A stretch of DNA of 64,000 nucleotides from Acetobacter oeni (GCF_011516825.1 NZ_WOTA01000018.1:26798-90797), one strand, 5' to 3'. Counted from the stretch's first letter, positions 1 to 9,970 are shown. Notes: generated by a model from the letters alone, not told the origin. Program-made: numbers and translations.

Positions 1-704
1 GGAACATCCATCGCAGCCACATCCGTGCGCTGCATCTGCTCGCGGAGCATGTAGCCACGGCCCCAGACGGTGGTGATCAGGTTTCCCGCCCCAACAGTCT
101 GCAGTTTTTTGCGCAGCTTGCAGATGAAAACGTCGATGATCTTCATCTCCGGTTCATCCATGCCACCATATAGATGGTTCAGAAACGCATCCTTCGTCAG
201 GACCATTCCCTTGCGCAGCACGAGCAGCTCAAGAATTGCATATTCCTTGCCCGTCAGATGAACCGGGGCATCGTTAACCGTCACCTCGCGGCTGTCGAGA
301 CTCAGCTGAAGCGGGCCAACACGCAGGGTTGGTTCACTGAATCCTTTGGAACGGCGCAGGATAGCCTGCATGCGGGCAATCAGTTCCTCGGGATCGAACG
401 GCTTCGTGAGATAATCGTCAGCGCCGACCGAGAAGGCTTTTACCTTAGCCTGCGGCCGGGTGAGCCCGGAGAGGACAACAATCGGGGTCGCAACGCGTGC
501 CGCACGGACGCGGCGGACAACCTCATATCCTTCAATATCCGGAAGCATCAGCTCCAGCACGGCGAGATCATAATCGTAATGACGAAGCATCTCGACTGCC
601 TCTTCGCCGCTGCTGACATGATCAACAGTAAATCCGGCGCCCTTCATGATCTGGGTGACATCGTTCACCGCGACCGTATCATCTTCGACGAGCAGAACAC
701 GCAT
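1..704 (-). CDS. ctrA: Cell-cycle response regulator CtrA, 3' end outside the window
   Basis: OmpR-family response regulator that in alphaproteobacteria controls cell cycle and/or flagellar genes. Reading leftwards from ATG at 704 gives a receiver domain (residues 1-120, acidic pocket E7-D8-D9, conserved KPF lysine near 104) and a winged-helix domain. The latter carries the CtrA hallmark stretches HLTGKEY, FLNHLYGGMDEPE and IDVFICKLRKKL, so the assignment is firm. About 234 codons are visible and the last few run off the left edge. The residue aligned with the phospho-acceptor Asp51 of Caulobacter CtrA is Glu (codon gag, in VLELMLPD), normally a phosphomimetic change. It is divergent from fliI across 168 bp, and a ctrA-fliI neighbourhood is common in this class. 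Whether the protein is constitutively active is inference. Confidence 0.95.
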   Translation of the reverse strand, partial: MRVLLVEDDTVAVNDVTQIMKGAGFTVDHVSSGEEAVEMLRHYDYDLAVLELMLPDIEGYEVVRRVRAARVATPIVVLSGLTRPQAKVKAFSVGADDYLTKPFDPEELIARMQAILRRSKGFSEPTLRVGPLQLSLDSREVTVNDAPVHLTGKEYAILELLVLRKGMVLTKDAFLNHLYGGMDEPEMKIIDVFICKLRKKLQTVGAGNLITTVWGRGYMLREQMQRTDVAAMDV

Positions 705-872
705 CTGAGTAACTCCCGGTTCGTTGTTGACCATTAGTTACCACCAGAGGTTGTATGCGTCTACGGAAATTTCACGTAAAGCGTGTATAAAGAATTTCTA
801 CACTCGTTAATGAAACGGAAAACGTATGATTTTTGACACTATTCTCACCATATCCCGGAAAAACCCGGCTAT
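705..872. promoter_or_regulatory. Divergent ctrA / fliI promoter region
   Basis: 168 bp separate the two divergent starts and must hold both promoters. The middle is AT-richer than its surroundings. A TTAA half-site at 807-810 is followed seven bases later by GAAA, which is only half of the full CtrA box TTAA-N7-TTAA. No clear -35/-10 pair stands out and fliI has no strong Shine-Dalgarno. Confidence 0.45.
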
Positions 873-2270
873 ATGACAAGATCAGAGCTCCTCGACCGTT
901 TCTCCGCAACCTGCGCGGGTATTCCAGCCGCAACCGCGTCCGCACGCATAACCGGAGTCTCGGGGCTTGCCGTGACCGTTTCCGGCCTGGGCGGACTCGC
1001 CTCCGTCGGAGACCGGATCACACTGCTCCGGCGCGACCGGACAGAGATCCCGGCGGAAATCATCGGGTTTTCCGGCGTGACAGCGCGCGCGATGGCGTTC
1101 GGCAGCCTCGATGGAATCGGAAGCGGAAGCGAAGCACGGTTTCCGCTCTTTATCAGTCCGAAAGCACCAAAGCCCGGCGGCACACTCCGGGTTTCCGATG
1201 CCTGGGTGGGACGGATCATTGATCCTCTCGGACGCCCGATCGACGGAAAAGGGCCGCTGCCACCGGGCGACATCGCCCGCCCGGTGCGCGCCTCACCTCC
1301 GGAGGCGACCCTCCGCGCCCGGCTCGGGCCACGGATCGATCTCGGCGTCCGGACCATGAATCTGTTCACCACCTGCCGGGAAGGGCAGAGACTCGGATTG
1401 TTCGCCGGTTCCGGCGTGGGAAAATCAACGCTGATGTCGATGCTGGCGCGCAATACCGCCTGCGATGTCGCCGTTATCTCACTGGTCGGCGAACGTGGCC
1501 GCGAAGTCAGAGAGTTCGTCGAGGACGATCTTGGACCGGAAGGGCTGGCGCGCTCGGTTGTGGTGGTCGCGACATCCGACTCTCCGCCGCTGATGCGACG
1601 TGAAGCTGCCTACGCCGCGCTGACGGTTGCCGAATATTTCAGCGACGCGGGAAAATCGACTCTTCTTCTTATGGACAGCGTCACCCGCTTCTGCCAGGCC
1701 CTGCGCGAAATCGGCCTTTCCATGGGCGAACCACCCGCCACGCGGGGTTATCCACCCTCGGTGTTTGCCGAACTGCCGAGACTGCTCGAACGCGCAGGCC
1801 CGGGTATCGTGCAGCCGGACGGGACGGCCGGCCAGATTTCCGCGCTCTTTTCCGTTCTTGTCGAAGGTGACGATCAGAACGAGCCGATCGCCGATGCCGT
1901 GCGCGGCATTCTCGACGGTCACATCGTCATGGACCGACGGATCGCGGAGAGCGGCCGCTACCCGGCGATCGATGTCCTCCGATCCCTGTCGCGCACTGTG
2001 CCCGGCTGCAATTCAGCGGATGAAAATGCCCTGACACAACGAGCCCGGGCCATCCTCGCCGTCTACGCCGAGATGGCGGACATGATCCGTCTGGGTGCGT
2101 ACAAGCCCGGCGCCGATCCGGATGTCGATGAAGCCATTCAGCTTCGGCCGGCCATCGAGCAGATTCTCTCGCAGGGCAAACATGAATGTGCCCGGCTCCC
2201 GGACTGTTTTGCCGCGCTCAGAGACGCGCTCGCGGAAACCCCGATTCCGGAAGAAGGCGCCGCCGGATGA
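873..2270 (+). CDS. fliI: Flagellar export ATPase FliI
   Basis: F1-beta-like hexameric ATPase of the flagellar type III export apparatus, acting at the cytoplasmic face of the basal body with FliH and FliJ. The 465-residue protein has the usual family length. Walker A GSGVGKST lies at 179-186, the Walker B strand LLLMDS at about 264-269, and the family segment GYPPSVFAELPRLLERAG at about 292-309. The N-terminal domain includes the VSDAWVGRIIDPLGRPIDG segment typical of FliI/SctN. It precedes fliJ by 61 bp on the same strand, which separates it from type III secretion or F1 paralogues. The ATG at 873 is the first in frame, and a slightly later start is possible because the ribosome site is weak. 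Confidence 0.95.
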   Translation: MTRSELLDRFSATCAGIPAATASARITGVSGLAVTVSGLGGLASVGDRITLLRRDRTEIPAEIIGFSGVTARAMAFGSLDGIGSGSEARFPLFISPKAPKPGGTLRVSDAWVGRIIDPLGRPIDGKGPLPPGDIARPVRASPPEATLRARLGPRIDLGVRTMNLFTTCREGQRLGLFAGSGVGKSTLMSMLARNTACDVAVISLVGERGREVREFVEDDLGPEGLARSVVVVATSDSPPLMRREAAYAALTVAEYFSDAGKSTLLLMDSVTRFCQALREIGLSMGEPPATRGYPPSVFAELPRLLERAGPGIVQPDGTAGQISALFSVLVEGDDQNEPIADAVRGILDGHIVMDRRIAESGRYPAIDVLRSLSRTVPGCNSADENALTQRARAILAVYAEMADMIRLGAYKPGADPDVDEAIQLRPAIEQILSQGKHECARLPDCFAALRDALAETPIPEEGAAG

Positions 2271-2331
2271 TCTGTCTTGTGATCGCCCCCCGGCCGCCAA
2301 CCCGCATAATTTCCTGACAGGACAGATATCC

Positions 2332-2760
2332 ATGGCCAGATCCCCGCTCGACTCGCTTCTTCGTCTCAGACGTCAGGAACTCGACGAAGCAAAACGACTG
2401 CTCTCCGAGGCGCTGGCACAGGCCATGACTGCTGCCAACGCCATAAAGAACGCCGAGCAGAATATGGTCAAAGAACGTGATATCGCGCTCGATCTCTCAG
2501 CCGATGATCGGACAGTCGAGACCTATTCCCGCTGGCTGCCGATCGGGAGAGCCGCTCTCGAGCGAGCCAGAAAGCAGGAGCAGGACGCAGCCGCCGGGGT
2601 TCAGTCTTCGCGCACCCGCGTCAATATGGCCCGGGCCGCCCTGGAAGTCGCGGAGAAGCTGGCGGAAAGTCGCGCAAAGGAAGAGCAGGCACGCCAGGAC
2701 AAAAAAGAACAGAATACGCTCGACGACCTGTCCGCCCGCCGCTCTTACGACGCCGAATAA
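2332..2760 (+). CDS. fliJ: Flagellar export chaperone FliJ
   Basis: 142-residue protein made almost entirely of charged heptad-like alpha helix (long Ala/Glu/Lys/Arg/Gln runs), beginning MARSPLDSLLRLRRQ as expected of FliJ. FliJ is the coiled-coil stalk that docks in the FliI hexamer and escorts export chaperones. Sequence conservation in this family is low, so the call rests on the N-terminal LLRLRRQELDEAKR pattern, length, helical composition and position directly after fliI. I chose ATG 2332 because an ACAGGA stretch lies just upstream. A longer open frame beginning at 2095 only shadows fliI. Confidence 0.88.
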   Translation: MARSPLDSLLRLRRQELDEAKRLLSEALAQAMTAANAIKNAEQNMVKERDIALDLSADDRTVETYSRWLPIGRAALERARKQEQDAAAGVQSSRTRVNMARAALEVAEKLAESRAKEEQARQDKKEQNTLDDLSARRSYDAE

Positions 2761-2859
2761 CCCTCCTTCACACAATCCCCCTTCCAAACTCGCTCGTGAC
2801 AGCTAACAGAGGTAAACATAGCCGCTTCTGACAGAAGCCCGACCCGGACCCCGCCGCGT

Positions 2860-3360
2860 ATGACCGAGAAGACATTAAGGCTGCCGACCCGCGCCGCCAC
2901 GGAACACCTGGCCGTCGCGATCGCCCGGGCCACCCGGCCCGGCGACGCCATCCTTCTTTCCGGTCCGCTGGGCGCGGGGAAAAGCGTCTTCGCAAGAGCA
3001 TTTCTGCGTGAGCTCTGCCACGACCCCGCACTGGATGTCCCCAGCCCGACCTTCACACTCGTACAGACCTATGACGCCACCATCTCACCCGTGGCGCATT
3101 TTGACCTCTGGCGTCTCGACGGACCGGAGGCTCTGGAAGAACTGGGCTGGGACGATGCGCGAAACGGCGTCGTCCTGGTCGAATGGCCGGAACGGCTGGA
3201 GGACATGACACCACCGGATGCCCTCCATATTGTCCTTACGCCGGACGCCATAACCGCGACGGACGAGACCGGAACAGAGGACACACCCCGAACCGTGACG
3301 CTGACCGGCTGGGCGGCACGCCTCTGCACGCTGTCTCCGGCAGGACTCCCCCACGCATGA
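2860..3360 (+). CDS. tsaE: tRNA t6A biosynthesis ATPase TsaE
   Basis: Small P-loop ATPase that works with TsaB and TsaD to make N6-threonylcarbamoyladenosine at position 37 of ANN-decoding tRNAs. Walker A GPLGAGKS is at residues 35-42. The family motif SPTFTLVQTY follows, then HFDLWRL and VLVEWPERL, all in the expected order. Length is 166 residues, near the family norm, with a short C-terminal extension. Its stop codon overlaps the start of addB in an ATGA arrangement, so the two are probably cotranslated. In many alphaproteobacteria amgK and murU separate tsaE from addB, and here they are absent. Confidence 0.93.
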   Translation: MTEKTLRLPTRAATEHLAVAIARATRPGDAILLSGPLGAGKSVFARAFLRELCHDPALDVPSPTFTLVQTYDATISPVAHFDLWRLDGPEALEELGWDDARNGVVLVEWPERLEDMTPPDALHIVLTPDAITATDETGTEDTPRTVTLTGWAARLCTLSPAGLPHA

Positions 3361-6300
3361 GTAAAACTCTTCCTCTGGCGACACTTCCGGCTCATCTCCG
3401 CTTTCTCGACGAAATCGCCGCCCGCTGGACCGCCGGCGTCGATGAAGATCCGGAACTGATCGGAAACGGTACCCTCGTGCTGCCCGGCCGTCGCGCTGCC
3501 CGTGCTCTGACCGAAGCGTTCCTCCGTCATACCGACGGCCGCGCGGTCCTGCTCCCCGCGATCGTTCCGATCGGCGGCCTGGATGAGGCGGAAATGGCGC
3601 TCGCCAGCCCGGAAAGCCTGCTTCTGCCGCCCGCCGTTCCACCGATGCGCCGACTGGCGGTTCTGACCCGGCTGGTGCTCCAGGCGGAAAACGCCTTCGG
3701 TACGCGACCGATGCTCGATCAGGCCTGGCCACTGGCGCGCGCGCTGGCGGATCTGATGGATGAAGCCGAACGGACGGACATCGACCTGGCGAGAGCGTTG
3801 CCGGACGCCGTGGACGAGGGTTTTGCAGCGCACTGGCAGGTGACGCTGCAATTTCTCGGCATTGTCACCTCGGTCTGGCCCGAATGGCTTCGCGAACAGG
3901 GACTGATGAATCCCGTGGCCCGTCAGGTCGCGCTGCTTAAAGCGCAGGGGGCATACTGGGCGCGGAATGTCAGCAAAGCCACCAGCCGGCTGTGGGCCGT
4001 GGGCTTCACGGACGCACTGCCCGCGACAGCGGAAGCTCTGCGCGGTATTCTGACTCACCCGAACGGTCGCCTCGTCCTGCAGGGTCTCGATCTTTCAATG
4101 GACGAAGACACCTTCGCAGCCCTGCCGGACGGCCATCCGCAGGCGGGCTTTTCCCGCTTACTGGCCACGCTCGACGCCCGGCGCGACGACGTGGAGCTCT
4201 GGCCCCCGGTTCTCCCGGACGAGGCCGGACAGCACACCCCGCCCGCCACCCGCGCCGACCTGATCGCCCGGGCTCTGTTGCCGGCCAGCGCCCTCGGCGA
4301 CTGGACGCTGAACCCGGAGCGCGTCGACTGCACCGGCCTGATGCGACTGACAGCAACCGATCAGCAGGAAGAAGCAGCGGCCATCGCGCTCGCGCTCCGG
4401 GCCGCCATCGCGCGGAAAGGACGGCGGGCCGCGCTGGTCACGCCCGATCGCGCCCTGGCCGGCCGCGTCGCCGCCGAACTGGCGCGATGGGACATCCTCG
4501 CCGATGACAGCGCCGGCGAGCTTCTCATAGCAACGCCGGCCGCCGTTCTGGTCCGCCTGCTCGCCCAGGCCGCGGATCAGAATCTCGCCCCCGTCGCGCT
4601 GCTCGCGCTGCTGAAACATCCGCTGGTCGCCTGCGGCATGAGCCCGGGCGCCTGCCGGGCTTCGGCCCGCCTCATCGAGCGGCTGCTACTCCGTGGTCCG
4701 GCTCCCGCCCCGGGGATCGGGGGGCTCCGGGCACGGGTCATCGAACTGCGGCAGGATGAGACCGACCCGCTGCCCGGAGCCTCGGCCGACCGCCCGGACG
4801 AACCACAGCCGGTCGATCTTTTTCTCGACCGGCTCGAAGCCTGCCTGCTCCCGGCGCTGAACGCCACGCGTGAGGCCGCGCCGCTGCCGGATCTGCTGAC
4901 CGCCCTGCTGACAGCGGCGGAATCCCTGGCGGCAACGGACGAAACACCGGGCGCCGACAGGCTCTGGAGCGGCGAGGACGGCAACGCGCTGGCGCACCGG
5001 CTTTCCGATCTGCTGACCTCCGGCGACGTCCTGCCCCCGCAACCATGGACAGTGCTGGACGGCCTGCTCTGCGCCGTGCTGACCGAAGAGCGAATCCAGA
5101 CCCGTCATGCCCTCCGGGGGCGCGGCGAAACAACGCTGACACTGCATCCCCGCGTGTTTATCTGGGGTCAGACCGAAGCGCGTTTGCAAACAGTCGATCT
5201 GATAATTCTGGGCGGCCTGGTCGAAGGCGTCTGGCCACCGGCAACGGACCCGGGACCATGGCTCAGCCGTCCGATGCGAACCCGCGTCGGACTGCCCTCG
5301 CCGGAACAGGCCATCGGACAGGCCGCGCATGATTTTGCGACCTGCATCGCTTCAGCCGAAGAGGTGATCCTCTCCGCTCCGGGCCGCCGCGAAGGCGCCC
5401 CCGCCGTGCCGGCCCGCTGGCTTGTCCGGCTTGATGCGTTTCTCGCCGGACGCGGCCAGAGCCTGCCGGACCATCCCGCGCAATCCTGGCTGAAACAGCT
5501 CGATCGCCCGGACGGCGCGCCGGTCGCAGCCACCCCGCCCGCGCCCCGCCCGCCTCTGAGCCGGCGCCCGCGCAGACTCAGCGTCACGGAAATAGAAACG
5601 TGGATACGCGATCCTTATGCGATCTATGCCCGGCATGTCCTTAAACTGAGACCGCTCGATCCGCTGGAACAGTCCGTGGATGCGTCGGATTACGGCAGTC
5701 TCGTTCATGGCGCGCTCGATGACTGGTTCCGGGAGCACGGCACAAACTGGCCCGCGAACGCAGCCGCGCGCCTGCAAAGCCTCTTTCTCGCCCGACTCGA
5801 CAACGCCGGCCTGCGCCCCGCTCTCGCCGCCTGGTGGCGTCCGCGCCTGACCCGGATCGCCGCCTGGGTCGCAGAGGCGGAAACCGCCCGCCGTCAGAAC
5901 GGTGTGCCATCCAGGATCGTCACGGAAGCCCGGGGACGCACCCGGATGACGGATCTGCCGGGCGGACCGTTCGATCTGACAGGCCGGGCCGACCGGATCG
6001 ACGTGTTCGAAGACGGCAGCGCGTCGATCCTCGATTACAAGACCGGCAGCGTCCCTTCGAATACCAACGTGGTGGCCGGCTGGAATCCGCAGCTTCCGCT
6101 TGAGGCCGCCATGCTCGCGACCGGCGGCTTCCCGGACGTCCCGCCCGAACCCGGCGACAAAAAGCCGGTCAGCGTCACGGAACTGCTGTACTGGCGACTA
6201 ACCGGCGGCGCCAGTCCGGGCGAGGATATGGGCGTGACGGTTAAAGACGGAACCATCGCGGAACTTGCCGTGCTGGCCTGGGAAAGTCTCCGGGAGCGGG

Positions 6301-6434
6301 TCACTGCCTATGACAATCCGGATCAGCCCTATCTGTCTCACCCCCATCCGGGCAACGAGCCGCGTTTCGCCGATTACGCTCAGCTCGCCCGCGTGGCGGA
6401 ATGGAGCACGGCACGGGAGGACGGAAGCGAATGA
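3357..6434 (+). CDS. addB: Double-strand break repair helicase-nuclease subunit AddB
   Basis: Subunit B of the AddAB (RecBCD-equivalent) complex, which resects double-strand breaks for RecA loading. The protein from ATG 3357 has 1025 residues, normal for the alphaproteobacterial form. The C-terminal PD-(D/E)XK nuclease core is visible: GRADRID near residue 876 and ILDYKTG near 890, preceded by SVTEIETWIRDPYAIYARH. The helicase-like N-terminal region is degenerate, as is usual in AddB. The start is fixed by the 4-bp overlap with the tsaE stop, although the frame stays open further upstream. It overlaps addA by ATGA, indicating an operon. Confidence 0.95.
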   Translation: MSKTLPLATLPAHLRFLDEIAARWTAGVDEDPELIGNGTLVLPGRRAARALTEAFLRHTDGRAVLLPAIVPIGGLDEAEMALASPESLLLPPAVPPMRRLAVLTRLVLQAENAFGTRPMLDQAWPLARALADLMDEAERTDIDLARALPDAVDEGFAAHWQVTLQFLGIVTSVWPEWLREQGLMNPVARQVALLKAQGAYWARNVSKATSRLWAVGFTDALPATAEALRGILTHPNGRLVLQGLDLSMDEDTFAALPDGHPQAGFSRLLATLDARRDDVELWPPVLPDEAGQHTPPATRADLIARALLPASALGDWTLNPERVDCTGLMRLTATDQQEEAAAIALALRAAIARKGRRAALVTPDRALAGRVAAELARWDILADDSAGELLIATPAAVLVRLLAQAADQNLAPVALLALLKHPLVACGMSPGACRASARLIERLLLRGPAPAPGIGGLRARVIELRQDETDPLPGASADRPDEPQPVDLFLDRLEACLLPALNATREAAPLPDLLTALLTAAESLAATDETPGADRLWSGEDGNALAHRLSDLLTSGDVLPPQPWTVLDGLLCAVLTEERIQTRHALRGRGETTLTLHPRVFIWGQTEARLQTVDLIILGGLVEGVWPPATDPGPWLSRPMRTRVGLPSPEQAIGQAAHDFATCIASAEEVILSAPGRREGAPAVPARWLVRLDAFLAGRGQSLPDHPAQSWLKQLDRPDGAPVAATPPAPRPPLSRRPRRLSVTEIETWIRDPYAIYARHVLKLRPLDPLEQSVDASDYGSLVHGALDDWFREHGTNWPANAAARLQSLFLARLDNAGLRPALAAWWRPRLTRIAAWVAEAETARRQNGVPSRIVTEARGRTRMTDLPGGPFDLTGRADRIDVFEDGSASILDYKTGSVPSNTNVVAGWNPQLPLEAAMLATGGFPDVPPEPGDKKPVSVTELLYWRLTGGASPGEDMGVTVKDGTIAELAVLAWESLRERVTAYDNPDQPYLSHPHPGNEPRFADYAQLARVAEWSTAREDGSE

Positions 6435-9400
6435 TGACCGCCATTCAGCTGGCCTGCGAACAGCAGAACATCGCCTCCGACCCGAACGCCTCCGTTTTCG
6501 TCTCGGCCTCCGCCGGAAGCGGTAAAACCAAGCTGCTGATCGACCGGCTGCTGCGTCTGATGCTCCCGCGCCCCGATCCGCACGATCCGCAGGCGCCACT
6601 CATCCCCGGCACCGACCCCGCACGTATTCTCTGCCTCACATTCACGAAAGCAGCGGCGGCGGAAATGGCCATCCGTCTGCAAAGGACGCTGGGCCGATGG
6701 GTCACACTGTCCGACGCGGAACTGGATAAGGCGCTGTCCGGTCTGCGGGTTCCCGTTTCGGCACGACCTCAGGCACGCGCTCTGTTCGCCCGGGTGCTGG
6801 ATCTCCCCGGCGGGATGCGGATCGGGACAATTCACGCGTTCTGTCAGTCCCTGTTGCGCCGCTTCCCGCTGGAAGCCGCGATCAATCCGCATTTCACGCT
6901 GCTGGAAGACACCGATGCCTCGCTGGCATTGCAGGATGCAACGGAGAGCGAACTGGCACGGGCACCGTCAGGACAGATTTCATCGCTCGCCACGCAGATT
7001 TCGCTGACGGATTTCACCACCCTGCTCGCGGAACTTCGCGGCAGCGGTCAGGCCGGCGCCGTTCTCAGCCTCGCCCGCAGCAGCCCGCGGGACCTGCGTG
7101 AAGAGCTTCTGCATGCCCTCGGCATCGAAAACACCGAAACAGCCGATCCCGTCCGGGACGCCTGCACCGGCATCCCACAGGAAGACAGACTCAGAGACGC
7201 ACTGAGACAGGTCGCGGAAGGCGGCTCGGACAGCGTGAAAAAAATGGCCGTCGCAATGCTCGACTGGCTGGCGCAGCAACCCGACGCCCGCGCGGAAACC
7301 TGGTCCGCCTGGTCCGGACTCTTTCTGACATCGAAGGGAGATCCACGGAAAAATGCCGGTCTGAACAAGAAATTTTCGGACGCTCACCCAGATATCGTCA
7401 CAATCCTGGAAGCGGAATGCACCCGCATTCTCGCGGCAGAGGAAAGCCGGCGCGCCCTGACGCTGACAACGCTGACAATGGCCCTGCTGCAAACCGCCTC
7501 ACCCGTTCTGGAGACGTACGCGACCGGAAAAAACCTGCGTGGACAGGTCGAGTATGATGATCTCATCGTCCGCACCCTGCGCCTGCTGCGCGATCCGGGC
7601 GCCGCATGGGTGCTCTACAAACTGGATGGCGGCATCGATCATTTGCTGCTCGATGAAGTTCAGGACACATCGCGTGAACAGTGGCGGATCGCGGGCGGTC
7701 TGACGGAGGAGTTCTTCACCGGCGAAGGAGCGCATGAACGCGCACGCGGGTCACGAACGATCTTTGCCGTCGGGGACTACAAACAATCCATTTACGGGTT
7801 TCAGGGCGCCGATCCGGAAGCCTTTCGTGAATGGCGCCACCGCTTCGAGCAGCGCGTGAAAAATGCTGACGAACAATGGGAAGAACCCACCCTCACCGTT
7901 TCCTTCCGGTCCACAACCCCCGTGCTGTCGCTCGTTGACGCGGTGTTCAGCAATCCGCTCGCGGCACGCGGAGTCAGCGAGCCCGGACAGCCCATGCCGC
8001 ATCACGAAACCGCCCGCCCAGGCCAGGGCGGATGCGTCGAACTCTGGCCACTTGTGCCAAAAGATGACGACAGCGACAGCGAACCGGCCGCTTCAGAAGC
8101 CACCTCTCCCTGGCAGGCGCCCACGGAAAACGCTGCCCAGGTCTCACCGCCCCGGCGTCTGGCGGACACGCTCGCCCGCCAGATTGCAACAGAGCTGCTG
8201 AAGCCTCCGGCGCCCGGCGAACAGCCGCTGAAACCGGGAGACGTCCTGGTTCTGGTCCCGCGCCGGTCCGCCTTCGTCCGCGCCCTGATCAGGGCGCTGA
8301 AATCGGTCGATGTGCCGGTCGCAACCCTGGTGCGGACCGGCCTGGCGGACCAGGTTGTCGTACAGGATCTGATGGCGCTGTGTGATGCGCTGTTGCTGCC
8401 ACAGGACGATCTCACCCTGGCCTGTGTGCTGACATCCCCCCTCGGCGGGCTGACAGATGACAGCCTCATGGCGCTTGCGCTCGACCGCTCGCCGCCAGGG
8501 GAGGCGAAGACCCGGCCAGAACCGCTCTGGACCGTGCTGCGCGAACGGCACGCCGAACGCCCGGACTGGTCAGCGGCCTGGACCTTTCTGTCCGTCCTGT
8601 TTCGTCGCGTGGATTACATCTCGCCCTTCAGATTGCTGTCCGAAGCATTGGGCACGCATGGCGGACGGGCACGTATCCTGGCCCGGCTCGGTCCGGAAGC
8701 CGCCGAACCGATCGACGATCTGTTGTCCGCCGCCCTCCGTTTCGAAGAGGCCCACGCAACCTCTCTGCAAGGCTTCCTGCACTGGCTGCGGCACTCGAAC
8801 GAGACCGTAAAGCGGGAACCCGACGCCTCCGCGAACGCCGTGCGCGTGATGACTGCCCATGGCGCGAAAGGACTACAGGCACGGCTGGTGATACTGCCGG
8901 ATACAGTCGGCACACCCCGCTCCGACGCCAGGCTGCTCTGGCTGCCCAAAGAAAAAGGCGAGCCGGCCCTGCCGGTTTTCGTACCGCGAAACGATGCCGC
9001 GACAGAAACAACCCGCGCACTTCGCGAGACACTCCGGGTCCGGGCAGCGGAGGAATATAACCGGCTGCTCTACGTCGCCCTGACGCGCGCAAGCGACCGA
9101 CTCATCATCTGTGGCTGGGAACCGCGAAAGCTGAGCGAGGAAAGCTGGTACAGCCGCTGCGTCGACGGTTTCGCTAAAGCCGGGGCACAATCAGAGGATT
9201 TCGCAGGCGGATGGAGCGGCGAACGCCTGGTGATCGCGGAGCACACCCAGGCTTCCGCGCACTCCACAGCCCCGTCGCCGTCTCCCGTGCCACCCCCTTT
9301 ACCCGCCTGGATGGGGCAGGCGCCGGACTGGACCCCGGTTCCGCCCCCCGCCGAACCCGCGCTGGCCCGTCCGCTCTCCCCCAGCCGACCGGACGACACA

Positions 9401-9970
9401 GTCCTCGGGGAGCGCCCGGCCACCCGCTCCCCGCTGGATCTCGCGGCGCTAACCCCCAGCGCCGCGCGTGAAGCCGCGTTCCGCCGCGGCACCCTGATCC
9501 ATGCCCTGCTTCAGTTTCTTCCCGACAGAGCAAAGGAAGATCGTACGAATGTCGCTTACAACTGGCTGCTGCGCCCCGGAAACGGACTGGACGAACAGGA
9601 AGCCGCGCGGCTTGTCGCCCGGGTTATCGCCGTCATGGACGATCCGGCGCTTGCGCCCCTCTTCGCACCCGGAAGCCGGGCCGAGCAGCGTCTGGCCGGA
9701 ATTGTGGGTGAAAACGTGATTGTCGGTCAGGTCGACCGGATGAGAGTCATGGATAATCGTGTTCTGATCTGCGATTTTAAGACAAACCGGCGCCCTCCCC
9801 TCTCTGTCGATCGTGTGCCGGTTCTGTATCTGCGCCAGATGGCCGCTTACAGAGCTCTGCTCAGTCAGCTCTATGCCGGACGCATAATCGAGTGCAGCCT
9901 CGTCTGGACGGAAACACCCGTGGCAATGGTCATTCCGGATGAACTCCTGAACAGGCAGGGACTGCTCTGA
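6431..9970 (+). CDS. addA: Double-strand break repair helicase AddA
   Basis: UvrD-family ATP-dependent helicase with C-terminal nuclease, partner of AddB. It has 1179 residues. Walker A ASAGSGKT lies at about 26-33, motif II LLLDEVQD near 405, DYKQSIYGFQGADPE near 449, motif V VMTAHGAKGL near 806 and motif VI LYVALTRASDRL near 879. The nuclease residues are in VGQVDRM near 1097 and CDFKTNR near 1114. ATG 6431 overlaps the addB stop, and a second ATG directly follows at 6434. In many relatives trxA comes next, but here the operon ends and a repeat element follows before a convergent gene. Confidence 0.96.
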   Translation: MMTAIQLACEQQNIASDPNASVFVSASAGSGKTKLLIDRLLRLMLPRPDPHDPQAPLIPGTDPARILCLTFTKAAAAEMAIRLQRTLGRWVTLSDAELDKALSGLRVPVSARPQARALFARVLDLPGGMRIGTIHAFCQSLLRRFPLEAAINPHFTLLEDTDASLALQDATESELARAPSGQISSLATQISLTDFTTLLAELRGSGQAGAVLSLARSSPRDLREELLHALGIENTETADPVRDACTGIPQEDRLRDALRQVAEGGSDSVKKMAVAMLDWLAQQPDARAETWSAWSGLFLTSKGDPRKNAGLNKKFSDAHPDIVTILEAECTRILAAEESRRALTLTTLTMALLQTASPVLETYATGKNLRGQVEYDDLIVRTLRLLRDPGAAWVLYKLDGGIDHLLLDEVQDTSREQWRIAGGLTEEFFTGEGAHERARGSRTIFAVGDYKQSIYGFQGADPEAFREWRHRFEQRVKNADEQWEEPTLTVSFRSTTPVLSLVDAVFSNPLAARGVSEPGQPMPHHETARPGQGGCVELWPLVPKDDDSDSEPAASEATSPWQAPTENAAQVSPPRRLADTLARQIATELLKPPAPGEQPLKPGDVLVLVPRRSAFVRALIRALKSVDVPVATLVRTGLADQVVVQDLMALCDALLLPQDDLTLACVLTSPLGGLTDDSLMALALDRSPPGEAKTRPEPLWTVLRERHAERPDWSAAWTFLSVLFRRVDYISPFRLLSEALGTHGGRARILARLGPEAAEPIDDLLSAALRFEEAHATSLQGFLHWLRHSNETVKREPDASANAVRVMTAHGAKGLQARLVILPDTVGTPRSDARLLWLPKEKGEPALPVFVPRNDAATETTRALRETLRVRAAEEYNRLLYVALTRASDRLIICGWEPRKLSEESWYSRCVDGFAKAGAQSEDFAGGWSGERLVIAEHTQASAHSTAPSPSPVPPPLPAWMGQAPDWTPVPPPAEPALARPLSPSRPDDTVLGERPATRSPLDLAALTPSAAREAAFRRGTLIHALLQFLPDRAKEDRTNVAYNWLLRPGNGLDEQEAARLVARVIAVMDDPALAPLFAPGSRAEQRLAGIVGENVIVGQVDRMRVMDNRVLICDFKTNRRPPLSVDRVPVLYLRQMAAYRALLSQLYAGRIIECSLVWTETPVAMVIPDELLNRQGLL

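Noticed and set aside
807..821. Possible CtrA box TTAA-N7-GAAA between ctrA and fliI
   Set aside because: Only one half matches TTAA-N7-TTAA, too weak to call as a site.
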